This document shows positions 7,245-17,200 of a stretch of DNA of 64,000 nucleotides, piece by piece (the first letter of the stretch is position 1; every line of letters begins with the position of its first letter). Below the pieces are notes generated by a model. It was given only the letters and a program-made list of their open reading frames with translations, was not told the origin of the DNA and made no database searches. A program made the position numbers and the translations under genes. Origin of the DNA: Saccharopolyspora sp. NFXS83. GTDB taxonomy: Bacteria > Actinomycetota > Actinomycetes > Mycobacteriales > Pseudonocardiaceae. Location: NCBI RefSeq assembly GCF_026241095.1, contig NZ_JAPFGB010000002.1, forward strand, positions 62,001-126,000. The letters run 5' to 3'.

Positions 7245-8441
7245 TCACCAGGCCACCGGAAGCTCGTGCACCCCGTAGATGATCATTTCGCTGCGCAGCC
7301 GGATCTCGTCGGCGGGTACCGCCAAGCGCAGTCCGGGGAAGCGGCGCACCAAGGCCGCGAACGCCGTCCGCAGCTCGATCCGCGCGAGCTGCGCCCCGAC
7401 GCACTGGTGCACCCCGTGTCCGAACGCCAGGTGGTTCACCGGTTCCCGGGTGATGTCCAAGCGGTCCGGTTCGGGGCACAGCGCCGGATCCCGGTTGGCC
7501 GCGACCAGCGACAGCGAGAGCGCGTCGCCCCCGGCGATCTGATGACCGTCGAATTCGAAGCCCTCGGACGCGGCCCGGATCGAACCGGCGTGCACGATCG
7601 TCAGGTACCGCAGTAGTTCTTCGACCGCTCGTGGCACCAGCTCCGGGTCGTCGCGCAGCGCGGCGAACTGATCCTCGTTGGTGAGCAGCGCGTAGGTGCC
7701 CAACGCGATCATGTTCGTGCTGGTGTCGTGTCCGGCGGTCAGCAGCAGGCTGCCGACGGTGATCAGCTCCTCGTCGTCGAGCGACCCGCTGGACACCAAG
7801 GTGCCCAAGAGGTCCGAGGCCGGTTCCGCCTGCTTCGCCCGGACGAGTTCCAGCAGCAGCTCACGGATTCCGAGCCACCCCGCGATGGCCTCCTCCGCGC
7901 TGGTGTGCACGGCGAACAGGGCGGCGGTGGCGTCCAGGAAGCGCTGCCGCCGGTCGGCGGGCACCCCCAACAGCTCGGAGATGACGATGGCGGACACGGG
8001 CTCGGCGAAGGTGCGCACCAGGTCGACCGGTCGCTCCGAGTTCGCCAGCACGTCGAGGTGCTCCTCGACGATCTCGGAGATCCGCGGCTCCAGTTCGCGG
8101 GTGCGCCGCACGGTGAACCATCCGGCGATCAGATGCCGGTAGCGGGTGTGCTCCGGTGGGTCCATCGCAGTGAACATGCCCGGTGACACCTCCGTCCGGT
8201 CCGCTGCCATCGGCAGCGGGATCGGCGAACGCAGCAGGTCGCCGCGCGAACTGACCCGGCGATCCGCCAGCAGCCGCCGCACGGCGTCGTAACCGGTGAT
8301 CAGCCAGCCGACGTGCCCGTCCGGGAAAGTCATCCGGCTCACCGGGTGCCGCTCTCGCAGCGCGCCGAGCTCGGGAGGTGGATCGAACGGGCAGCCGCGG
8401 GTCATCGGCAGAGCCGGTGCGGTGGGAACGGCTTCGGGCAT
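7245..8441 (-). CDS. Cytochrome P450 (CYP105/107-like, KirO type)
   Basis: 398 aa, complete class I bacterial P450. Visible motifs: I-helix AGHDTSTN, K-helix EELLR, and the heme loop [10 protein letters not shown] with axial Cys347. The ATG at 8441 is supported by AGGAG seven bases upstream; an upstream start 13 codons earlier lacks one. It needs ferredoxin partners not encoded here. Elfamycins need hydroxylations near the tetrahydrofuran ring and at a late position on the goldinonic-acid side, and the kirromycin cluster has two P450s (KirOI, KirOII). Which step this enzyme performs is not clear. Separated from the upstream P450 by 227 bp, so it may have its own promoter; panD follows closely. 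Confidence 0.9.
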   Translation of the reverse strand: MPEAVPTAPALPMTRGCPFDPPPELGALRERHPVSRMTFPDGHVGWLITGYDAVRRLLADRRVSSRGDLLRSPIPLPMAADRTEVSPGMFTAMDPPEHTRYRHLIAGWFTVRRTRELEPRISEIVEEHLDVLANSERPVDLVRTFAEPVSAIVISELLGVPADRRQRFLDATAALFAVHTSAEEAIAGWLGIRELLLELVRAKQAEPASDLLGTLVSSGSLDDEELITVGSLLLTAGHDTSTNMIALGTYALLTNEDQFAALRDDPELVPRAVEELLRYLTIVHAGSIRAASEGFEFDGHQIAGGDALSLSLVAANRDPALCPEPDRLDITREPVNHLAFGHGVHQCVGAQLARIELRTAFAALVRRFPGLRLAVPADEIRLRSEMIIYGVHELPVAW

Positions 8442-8552
8442 GCGGGGTCTCCTAGGTGCGGCGGGCGGTAACGGCCTCACGTCGTGCGGATCGAGTTGCT
8501 CAGGACCGGTGGTGCGAGCTCAGCCCCCGGGTTCGAGCGTCGTCGGCGGCGT

Positions 8553-8590
8553 GCGGTCGCCCGGTGGCCGAACGGCTGAGCGGCGACCGC
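8553..8590. other. Hairpin between the two P450 genes
   Basis: Perfect 9-bp arms GCGGTCGCC/GGCGACCGC with a 20-nt loop, in the 227-bp gap (8442-8668) after the stop of the upstream P450. It could be a weak terminator or processing site separating expression of the two genes. I see no gene and no convincing promoter in this gap. Confidence 0.3.
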
Positions 8591-8668
8591 CCGAACGGCC
8601 AAGCGGGGCGGCCGAAGCTCCACGGCTCGACGCGAGATCCGAGCGGCTCGCAGCGGCCGGTCGGCTCC

Positions 8669-9889
8669 TCACGCGAGCCGGACCGGCAGGCGGGGCATGG
8701 GAGCCAGGAAGCGGGGCTCGACCTCCGCGGGCGGCACCGCCAGGTGCACGCCGGGGAATCGGTCGAACAGCGCGGTGAGCGCCACTTCGGCCTCGATCTG
8801 GGCGAGGTTCGCGCCGAGGCAGTAGTGCGCGCCGTGGCCGAATCCAAGGTGCGGGCACGACCGCGTGGTGACGTCGAGCTCGCCGGGATCGGCGAACTGC
8901 TCCGGATCCCGGTTCGCGGCGGCCAACACCACCTGCACCGCCTCACCGGGCTGCACGGTCACCTCGCCCAGGCGCACGGGGTCGGTCGCGAACCGGCGGA
9001 ACGCGTGCTTGACCGGAGCCGCGTAGCGCACCAGCTCGGCCACGGCCGCGTTGATCGTGGTCGCGCCGGAGCGCACCAGCTCGCGCTGGGCGGGGTTGCC
9101 CAGGAACGTGAACACCCCGAGGCAAATCAAGTTGCGCACCGTGTCGTGCCCGGCCTGCACCAGCACCATCGCCAGCGCAAGCAGCTCATCGTCGGACAGC
9201 CGATCGCCATCGGTGTCGCGTACCCGCACCAGCTCCGAGATGAGGTCGTCCTGCGGCCGGGCCCGCCGCTGCTCGACCAGTTCGCGGATGACCCCGGCCA
9301 TGCCGCGGACCGCGGGTGCGACCTGCTCCGGATCCGGGCGCAACGCCACGGCGAGCGACTCGCTCCACTCGCGCCACTGCTCCCGGTAGCGCTCGTCGAC
9401 GCCCAGCAGGTCGCAGATCACCACGATCGCCAGCGGATGCGCGTACTGGGCGATCAGGTCCGGTTCGGCGTCGTCGGCGAGGGCGTCGAGCAGGTCGTGC
9501 GCGATGTGCTCGACGACGGGTTCCAGCCGCCGCATCCGACGCGCCGACAGCGCCGGGGTCACCAACCTGCGCACCCGCGCGTGGTCGGGACCGTCCATGG
9601 TCAGCAGCGTCGAGTCGAAGATCTCGACGACGTCCTGCGGAATGCCCCTGCTGAGCATGCTGGTCAGGTGCGAATCCCCTGGCGGCCGGCTGGTGAACCG
9701 GGGATCGGACAGCACGGCGCGGACGTCGTCGTACCGGGTCACTACCCAGATCGGAGTGCCGTCGGCGAACCGGCCGCGGCAGACCGGACGCGGCTCGGAC
9801 AGCCACCGCTCACCCGCCTCCGGGTCGGTGATGAACCCCGTGTCGGACAGGTCGAACTCGGTTTCCTGCTCAGCGAACCCGTCGGTCAT
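8669..9889 (-). CDS. Cytochrome P450 (second, KirO type)
   Basis: 406 aa, complete P450: I-helix AGHDTVRN, ExxR in AELVR, heme loop GFGHGAHYCLG with Cys357. The N-terminus starts MTDGFAEQETEF, and its ATG overlaps the TGA of the AT-AT-ER gene (ATGA at 9886-9889), so translation is coupled to the acyltransferase protein. Both P450s keep the heme cysteine, so neither is the heme-less auxiliary partner of a DesVII-type glycosyltransferase. Candidate for hydroxylation of the polyketide, for example the alpha-hydroxyls needed around the tetrahydrofuran of an elfamycin; the exact position is inference. Confidence 0.9.
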   Translation of the reverse strand: MTDGFAEQETEFDLSDTGFITDPEAGERWLSEPRPVCRGRFADGTPIWVVTRYDDVRAVLSDPRFTSRPPGDSHLTSMLSRGIPQDVVEIFDSTLLTMDGPDHARVRRLVTPALSARRMRRLEPVVEHIAHDLLDALADDAEPDLIAQYAHPLAIVVICDLLGVDERYREQWREWSESLAVALRPDPEQVAPAVRGMAGVIRELVEQRRARPQDDLISELVRVRDTDGDRLSDDELLALAMVLVQAGHDTVRNLICLGVFTFLGNPAQRELVRSGATTINAAVAELVRYAAPVKHAFRRFATDPVRLGEVTVQPGEAVQVVLAAANRDPEQFADPGELDVTTRSCPHLGFGHGAHYCLGANLAQIEAEVALTALFDRFPGVHLAVPPAEVEPRFLAPMPRLPVRLA

Positions 9890-12800
9890 CGATAGCCGGC
9901 CTCTCCCCCGGTCACTGCCGGGATCTCGTCGTCTGGTCGTGCCTCGCCCGCACCGCCGAGGATCGCGGCGGCACCGGCCATGAGCCGGTCCGCCAGCTCG
10001 TCGACGTGCCGGTGGCGCCAGTGCTCCAGCTCGGTGCCGCGCAGCCAGCGGTTGCCGGCGCCCAACGCGGGTCCGCAGCTGATCTGGTAGTCGGGTTCGC
10101 GGCCGGGCTTCCCGCTGATCGCGAACCGCCGGGCCTGCTCGCAGTACCAGCGGAAGACGAGCGCCATCCGCCGCTTCGGGTCGAGTCCCGCCTCGGCACC
10201 GGATTCGGCGCAGACGTCCTCGAACGACGCACCGAGGTACTTCTCGACCTTGGCGCGCTCGCCCGGCGGTACCTGCGCCCAGTCGCCGTAGTGGCGCCAC
10301 AGGTCGTAGAGCTTGCCCGCCCTGGCGTGGAACAGCGTTCCCTTCTTCAGCACCCGCGCCCGCCCGCCGAGTTCGAAGAGCTCGCCGAAGGGCGCGTGGG
10401 CGGTGTCGTGCACGTCGGCGGTCTGCAGCAGGTCCTTGACCGCATCGCTGATCGCGCTCTCCGCGGTGGCCAGGTTCATCGAACCGGTCAGCACGAAGTC
10501 GGCGCCGAGCACGAACGCCGCCGCGGCGGCCTCGGGCGAGCCGATCCCACCCGCGCCCCCGACCCGGACGGGCTCGGACGTGCGGCCCTGCGCGACGAGC
10601 TCGTCGCGCATCCGGATCGCCGACGGCAGCAGGGCCGGGAGCACGCCCAGATCGGTGTGGTCTCCGCAGTCGCCGACCAGGCACACGTCCCCGGCCACGG
10701 GCAGCCTCCGCCCGGCCGCGGCTTCCTCCTCGGTGAGGTCTCCGGCTGCGACCAGCCGGTCCACGATCGCCGTCGGCGCGGGCAGCATGAACGCGCGTGC
10801 CACGTCCGGCCTGGTGACCTTCGCGAGCACCTTGTTCGGCGCGTGCGCCAGGCCGTCGGGCAGCAATCGGCTGCCGCTCAGCCGGTAGCGCACCAACGCG
10901 GGAGAGACGTCCACGTAGGAGGACACCTCCGCGCACCGCACCTCGCGGCGCAGCATCAGGTCGACCAGCTCGGACTCCGTCCGCTCGTCGTACGGATCGT
11001 GCGTCAGGTTCAACCCGAGCGGAGAACCCGCCGGGACCTCGGCTCGCAGCCGGTCGACCGCGTCAGCCACCCGGCCCGCAGGCAGGCCGCGAGCGCCGAA
11101 GTAGGACAGCAGCCCCGCGCGAGCCATCCTGGCCACCAGCTCGATCGAGGCGATGCCGTGGTGCATCCCGCCCGCCGCGTAGGCGTGCCGGGTGCCGTAG
11201 GCGCGGCGGAACGCCGCCGAACCCGGTTCGACCGCGCCCGAACCGAAGACCGGTGCACCGCCCGAGGCGGAACCGTACGAGCGCCCGGAGGTGGCCTCGG
11301 TGGCGGACGGCCCGGCTTCGTCCTCGACAGGCTCCCCCGACGCCGGGGCGGTCGGCACCGGCTCGGCCTCGATCTTGGCGACGAGTTTGGTCAGCACCTG
11401 CCCCGGCCCCAGCTCGCGCACCCGCAACCGTCCCAGCCCCATCAGGTAGCGGATGCCGTCGGTCCACCGGACCGGATTGTCGATCTGCCTGCGCAGCATC
11501 TCGCCGATCCGGCCCGCGACGTGCGGGCGGGCGTCGACGTTGGAGATGACCGGAATCTTCGGCGCGGCGAAGGACGTCCCGTCCAGCACCCGGCCGAACT
11601 CCTCGGCCGCGCCCGCCATGTACCGGCTGTGGAACGGGGCGCTGACGTTCAACGGCGCGCAGCGGCCACCGGCGGCGGTGCACAGCGGCAGCGCGCGGTC
11701 GATCGCTTCCGCCGGTCCGGCGATCACGGTTTGGGTCGGCGTGTTCAGGTTGGCCACGTCGATCTCGGCCAAACCGTTGCCCCGCAACACCTCGGCCAGC
11801 GCCTGCGCGTCGAGCCCGGACACCGCGGCCATCCGGCCACCGGGCGCCCGGCTCATCAGCAGCCCCCGCTCGCGCACCAAGCGCAGCCCCGTCTCGAAGT
11901 CGAAGACCCCGGCGGCGAACAGCGCGTCGTACTCGCCGAGGCTGTGCCCCAGCACGTAGTCGGGCAGTCTGCCGCCCTCCTGCAGCGCGGCCAGGTAGGT
12001 CAGCGCGTTCACCACGTACAGCGCGGGTTGGGTGAACTCGGTGCTGCGCAGCCGCCGCTGCGGATCGTCGACGCAGAGGGTGCGCATCGAATAGCCGACG
12101 ACCTCGTCGGCGAGCGCGGTCAGCTCGGGGAACCGGTCGAACAGCTCCCGCCCCATGCCCTTGCGCTGAGAGCCCTGTCCTGGGAACACGTACACGCTGA
12201 GCGCGTCCGGCTCCGGTCGCGCGGCCACCGGCTCCACCTCGGTTTCGTGATCGGAACGTTCCACTGCCTCCGGTGCGCCGGACGGCTTCGGCACTGGGGC
12301 CGCGGGCGGCGCGGTGCGGGGCCGGGCGGCCAGCACCTTGCTGAACAGGACCTCGTCCCGCGCGTAGGGCGAGAGCACCGGCAGCGCGACCGACCCCGAC
12401 CCCGCGGGCAGCCGTGCCCGCACCGCGTTCGCCATCGACCCGGCGGGACCGAGATCGAGCACCAGGCACCGCCCCCCGGTCAACACCCCGTCCAGCGCGC
12501 GGGGCAGGTCGAAGGGCGCCCGCAGCACCTGCCACAGGTGGTCCGCGTCGGGTTCGGCGACCGGTTCACCGGTGGTACCGGAGACCACCGGGATCGCCGG
12601 GCGCCGCACGTCCAGTTCCCGCACCAGGCGGGTGAACGGCTCACGAACCGCATCGAGGTACGAGGAGTGGAACGGGAACGGCACCGGCAACCGCTGGCAC
12701 AGGACCTGCTTCGCGGTCAGCGCGGCCTCGACTCGGTCCAGGTCACCGTCCATTCCGGACAGCACGAAGTTGGACGCCGAGTTCACCGCCGCCAGCTCGG

Positions 12801-13263
12801 CCGTTCCCGTGGGCAGCTCCGCCAGCAGCTCGGTTCCGCCGAGCACCGCGAGCATTCCTCCGCGCGGGCAATCGGATTCGAACAGCTCGACCTGCCGCAG
12901 CATCGATGAAAGGCACTCCGCGGGATCGACCGCTCCCGCCACCGCGGCGGCGACGATCTCGCCGAGGCTCGCGCCCAGCACGGCATCCGGGGTGAAGCCG
13001 TGCGACCGCAGCATCCGCGCGGCTGCGAACTCGACCATGAAGATGCTCGGGTGGCTGAGCCGGAACTCCGCCAACGGCTGCTCCGCTGCGCGTTCCGGCG
13101 CGTAGAGACCGGCCAGCACCGAATCCCCGCGCTGCCGCCGGACCACCTCGTCCAGTTCGTCCATGGTGGCGCGGAAGACCGGATCGTTCTCGTAGTACCA
13201 CCGCCCCATGTGGTGGTACTGCGAACCCTGCCCGGCGAACAGGAAGATCGTGCGAGGAGCCAT
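9886..13263 (-). CDS. Trans-acting AT-AT-enoylreductase (KirCI-like)
   Basis: 1125 aa. Three domains: AT1 (residues 1-315) with nucleophile motif GASLGE (Ser99) and FPFHS (His199); AT2 (about 355-650) with GHSLGE (Ser441) and APFHS; and a PfaD-type flavin enoylreductase (about 690-1100) with VGGAGGIGSPEAA and a C-terminal part including LYDLWRHYGDW. AT2 has the usual hallmarks of the malonyl-CoA:ACP transacylase serving a trans-AT PKS. AT1 has Ala in place of His before the nucleophile, as in acylhydrolase/editing members of this tandem family. The Pro-rich linker at 316-354 separates the ATs. The gene starts 3 bp after the methyltransferase stop and overlaps the next P450. This tandem plus ER matches KirCI of kirromycin. 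No fully reducing module is visible in the window, so the ER target is unknown. Confidence 0.93.
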   Translation of the reverse strand: MAPRTIFLFAGQGSQYHHMGRWYYENDPVFRATMDELDEVVRRQRGDSVLAGLYAPERAAEQPLAEFRLSHPSIFMVEFAAARMLRSHGFTPDAVLGASLGEIVAAAVAGAVDPAECLSSMLRQVELFESDCPRGGMLAVLGGTELLAELPTGTAELAAVNSASNFVLSGMDGDLDRVEAALTAKQVLCQRLPVPFPFHSSYLDAVREPFTRLVRELDVRRPAIPVVSGTTGEPVAEPDADHLWQVLRAPFDLPRALDGVLTGGRCLVLDLGPAGSMANAVRARLPAGSGSVALPVLSPYARDEVLFSKVLAARPRTAPPAAPVPKPSGAPEAVERSDHETEVEPVAARPEPDALSVYVFPGQGSQRKGMGRELFDRFPELTALADEVVGYSMRTLCVDDPQRRLRSTEFTQPALYVVNALTYLAALQEGGRLPDYVLGHSLGEYDALFAAGVFDFETGLRLVRERGLLMSRAPGGRMAAVSGLDAQALAEVLRGNGLAEIDVANLNTPTQTVIAGPAEAIDRALPLCTAAGGRCAPLNVSAPFHSRYMAGAAEEFGRVLDGTSFAAPKIPVISNVDARPHVAGRIGEMLRRQIDNPVRWTDGIRYLMGLGRLRVRELGPGQVLTKLVAKIEAEPVPTAPASGEPVEDEAGPSATEATSGRSYGSASGGAPVFGSGAVEPGSAAFRRAYGTRHAYAAGGMHHGIASIELVARMARAGLLSYFGARGLPAGRVADAVDRLRAEVPAGSPLGLNLTHDPYDERTESELVDLMLRREVRCAEVSSYVDVSPALVRYRLSGSRLLPDGLAHAPNKVLAKVTRPDVARAFMLPAPTAIVDRLVAAGDLTEEEAAAGRRLPVAGDVCLVGDCGDHTDLGVLPALLPSAIRMRDELVAQGRTSEPVRVGGAGGIGSPEAAAAAFVLGADFVLTGSMNLATAESAISDAVKDLLQTADVHDTAHAPFGELFELGGRARVLKKGTLFHARAGKLYDLWRHYGDWAQVPPGERAKVEKYLGASFEDVCAESGAEAGLDPKRRMALVFRWYCEQARRFAISGKPGREPDYQISCGPALGAGNRWLRGTELEHWRHRHVDELADRLMAGAAAILGGAGEARPDDEIPAVTGGEAGYR

Positions 13264-13266
13264 GGT

Positions 13267-14271
13267 TCAGGCCGGGACGCAGTCCACGAGCTTGTGCCCC
13301 GTGACCATCCGGTCCACCGCGCACACCTCGAACCCGGCTTCGGTCAGCGCGCGGCGCAGGTCCTCCTCGTCGAGCCCGAGCGTGCCCTCATCGCAGGCCA
13401 GCGCTTGGAAGATCGCCCGCCAGCCGTCGATGTCGGCTTCGACCAGCGGCTCCAGCACCAGCAAGTGCGGGTGTCCGTCCGGCTCGTCGCGGACCATCGC
13501 GTCGCGGACCACGCGCAGGATCCGCACGCAGTTGTCGTAGTTCCAGTCGTGCAGCACGTTCTTGAGCACGTAGCGGTCACCGCCCGCGGGCACCTCGGCG
13601 AAGAAGTCCGAGGGCTGGAAGGAGATCCGTTGCACGACATCCGGCGCAGAGATCGCGCTCAGCGCGTCCGGTCCGCGGTCGCACACCCCGGCCCGGTCCG
13701 CGACCACGCCGCGCAGGTGCGGGTGCGCGGACAGCAGGCCGGGCAGCAGCCCGCCGCTGCCGCCGCCGACGTCCACGACCGTGCCCACGCCCGTGAAGTC
13801 GTGCTGCTGGGCCAACGCCGCCGCCACCGGCCGGGCCAAGTCCACCATGCCCTGGTCGAACAGGGCTTCCAGCTCCGGATTGACGGCCAAGTGCTCGTAG
13901 AGCGACGAGCCGAACACGTGCCGGAACCCGGACTCGCCGGTCCGCACCGTGTGCTCCAACCCGGCGAAGGCGTCGTCGTAGAACTCAGCGGCCAGGATGG
14001 CGAAGTGCCGCTGGGTGAACGGGTGATCGGCGCGCAGCGCGTCGTACGCCTCGGTGAGCCGGAAGGCGCCCTGCTCGTCTCGCTCCAGCACGCCGGGCAC
14101 GGTGAGCATCTGCAGCAACCGGTGCAGCACGTCCGGATCGGTGCCGGTGCGCCGGGCGAGTTCGCCGGCGGACAGCGCTCCGCCGGCGAGCTCGTCGGCG
14201 ATGCCCAGTCGCGCCGCGACCGCCAGCGCTCGGGAGAACCAGCCGCTGATCGCCAGTTTCAAGATCTCCAT
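13267..14271 (-). CDS. Methyltransferase with dimerisation domain (O-methyltransferase family 2 type)
   Basis: 334 aa. N-terminal winged-helix/dimerisation domain (about 1-100, starting MEILKLAISGWFSRAL) and a C-terminal SAM domain with VVDVGGGSGG (about residue 178) and KNVLHDWNYDNCVRIL. The His of LHDW is the usual catalytic base of this family. Sits between the beta-alanine NRPS (24 bp upstream) and the AT-AT-ER gene (3 bp downstream). Aurodox and efrotomycin are N-methylated on the pyridone, unlike kirromycin, and a cluster methyltransferase does this in the aurodox producer. This gene is a candidate for that step or for the chain methoxy group. The class is clear; the substrate is not. 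Confidence 0.8.
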   Translation of the reverse strand: MEILKLAISGWFSRALAVAARLGIADELAGGALSAGELARRTGTDPDVLHRLLQMLTVPGVLERDEQGAFRLTEAYDALRADHPFTQRHFAILAAEFYDDAFAGLEHTVRTGESGFRHVFGSSLYEHLAVNPELEALFDQGMVDLARPVAAALAQQHDFTGVGTVVDVGGGSGGLLPGLLSAHPHLRGVVADRAGVCDRGPDALSAISAPDVVQRISFQPSDFFAEVPAGGDRYVLKNVLHDWNYDNCVRILRVVRDAMVRDEPDGHPHLLVLEPLVEADIDGWRAIFQALACDEGTLGLDEEDLRRALTEAGFEVCAVDRMVTGHKLVDCVPA

Positions 14272-14295
14272 GATGTGCGTCCTCGTTCGTTCTCG

Positions 14296-17200
14296 TCAGT
14301 CCGCCGGGCCGGTGGGAACAGCCACTGCCGGGTCGAGGTGGCGCAGCCTGGCGGCCAGCGCGGTGGGAGTCGGGCTTTCGAAGATGTCGGCCAACTTCAG
14401 CCGCACCCCGGTGGTGTCCCGGATGCGCTGGGCCAGCGTGGCGCCGAGCAGGGAATGCCCGCCGTTGGTGAAGAAGTGGCTGGCGCGGTCCAGTTCCGGG
14501 CGTTCCAGCAAGGCGCGCCACAATTCGACGAGGTGGGCCGTGAGGTCGTCGGCGACCTCCTCGTCCGCGGCGGCGCTCGCTCCCCCACCCGCGCGGAGCT
14601 GCGCAGCCGACTCGGCGAGCGCCAAGTAGTCGATTTTGTCGCTGCCGGTCCGGGGGAAGGACGTCACCACGGTGAAGTGGTGCGGCACCACCGCTGCGGG
14701 CAGTGCCGCCCTGGCGTGGTCCCACAAGGCGTCCACGGCCCCCGGCCGCTCCGGCATCCGCACGAACGCCGCCAGGACTCCCTCGCCGCCCGGGTCGCCC
14801 GCGACGACGACCGCGGCTGCGGACACGTCCGGGTGCGCCAACAGCACCGCCTCGACCTCGCCGAGCTCGACGCGGTTGCCGCGCAGTTTGACCTGGCGAT
14901 CGATCCGTCCGTGCAGATCGATCCGGCCGTCCGCGCGCCAGCGGGCCACGTCGCCGGAGCGGTAGAACCGGCCGTGCGCGTCGTCGGTGCCGAACCGGTC
15001 GGCGGTCAGCTCGGGCCTGGCGTGGTAGCCGGGGCCTACGCCGACACCCGCCACGCACAGCTCGCCGCGCACCCCCACCGGGAGCGGCTCGCCGTCCGGG
15101 CCCGCGATGAACACGGTGGTGCCGGCCACCGGAGCGCCCACGTCGATGCGGCCCTCCGAGTCCGGGCGGACTTCGCCCGCGGTGGCCCAGATGGTGCTCT
15201 CGGTGGGTCCGTAGACGTTCCACAGCCGTGCTCCGGTCGCCACCAGCTTCCGGGCCAGCCCGGCGGGCAGCGGTTCGCCGCCGCACAGCAGGCTGCACCC
15301 GTCCAGCAGATCGGCGACCCGGTCGGCCACCAGCCGCCACGTGGTCGGAGTGGCTTGCAGGAATCGGATGTCGTACCGGCTGATCGCGTCGGCGAGCAGC
15401 GAACCGTCGGTGCGCGCCTCGTCCGGCAGCACCGCGGTGTGCCCGCCGGTGATCAACGGCATCATCAGCTCCAACGCCGAGGTGTCGAAGCTGAACGTGC
15501 TCAGCCACGCCGTCGGTCGCGCGGAGTCCGCGACGCCGAACCGGTGCGCGTAGTCGACGATCACGTTGAGCAGGCTGCGGTGGAGGATCGGGATGCCCTT
15601 GGGGCGCCCGGTGGATCCCGACGTGTAGATGAGGTAGGCGAACTCGGCCGGATCGGCGGCGACCGCGTCGGCGAGCACATCGTCGGCGACCTCGGAGCCG
15701 CCGCGCACCGCATCCACCGCGAGCACCGCACGATCGCCGGGCACCCGAGTGCCGGGTCCCGCGAGCACCGTGCGCGCCCCGGCGTCGTCGAGCTGGTAGC
15801 CGATGCGCTGCTCCGGATGGTTCGGGTCCAGCGGCAGGTACGTCGCCCCTGCCAGCCACACGCCGAACACGGCCGCCGCCAGCTCCGGCCCGCGCGGCAG
15901 GAACAGCGCGATCACGTCGCCCCGCACGGCGCCGTGGGCGCGCAGCCGGTCGCGCACGTCGATCGCGGCGTTCCACAGCGCGCCGTAGCTCACGTCCCGC
16001 TCGGCGTCGCGGAGTGCGACCGCGGCCGGATTCGCCGCCACCTGCCGGGCGAACTCGTGCAGCACGGTGCGTTCGGGAGGCTTGTCACCGGTGTCGTTCG
16101 CAGCCCCGACGATCTCGTGATCCCGCTCGCACCAAGCAGAAACCGACCCGAGCGGCGCGTCGAGATCGGCCCCCAGCCGCACCAGCAGCGCGTCGTAGCG
16201 GCGCACCATCAGCTCGACGTCCGCTCGGTCCAGCACACCGGTGTAGAACACCGCCCGCACCGTCGCCGAGTCCTGGTCGGAGGTCACGAAGAACTCCAGG
16301 TCGAACTGGCTGTATCCGTTCTCCACCGTCACCAGCGAAGCAGGACGTCCGGCCAGCGAGAACTCCCGCTGCCCGGCGGAGTGCGGGACGTAGTTGAAAG
16401 CGTGCCGGAACAGCACGTTGCGCCAGTGCGAACCGGATCGCTCGACGACGTCCAGCATCTCGTCGGCCGAGAAGTCCAGGTGTGCCAGCGCTTCCAGGAA
16501 CACGCCCCGGCTCGACGCGGTCAGCTGCCGGAAGGTGCCCGCCCGGTCGACCGCCAGGCGCAGCGGGAGCAGGCTGCTGTGGTACCCGACCGCGTCCTGG
16601 GCGTCCCGCCCGCGGGTGTTGAACGGCGACCCCACGACCAGGTCCGGGCCGGCTCCGTGCGCGGCCAGCAGCACGGCGTAGGCCGCGAGCAGCACCACCG
16701 ATTCGGGGGCGCGCAGTTCCTTCCGCAGGCGGCGGACGACGGCGTGCGCCTCGGGCGAGAGCACGTGGGTGACCTCGTCACCGCGCAGCGTCGTCTCGGC
16801 CGAATCCGGCTTCTCGCACCACAGTTCGAGCCCTGCGGAGTCGAACCCGCGCAGTTGTTCCCGCCAGAACCGTTCGCTGTCCGCGCTGGGCGCGGGTTCC
16901 TGCCACGGCTCGACCTCCTCGCTCGCGGCGGCGTCGAGCGATCCACCTGCCGCGAGGACGGTGCAGAACTCAGCGAACTCCGCTCGCAGCACCGCGGTGG
17001 ACTGCACGTCGGACACCGCGTGGTGCAGTGCGAGGCAAAACGTGTCGTCCCCACCGTCGTCCAGCAGCACGGCGCGCAGCAGCGGGGTGCCGTCGGCCCG
17101 GAAGGGGCGGGCCACGAACCCGGTCAGCCACGTCGCGGGATCCACGGTCCCCGGCCGCGCGCGTTCCAGCTCGACGTGCACCGCTTCAGCCGCGAGGACC

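Noticed and set aside
7245-9889. One of the two P450s as heme-less glycosyltransferase auxiliary
   Set aside because: Both have intact heme-binding cysteines, I-helix AGHDT and ExxR motifs, so they look catalytic.
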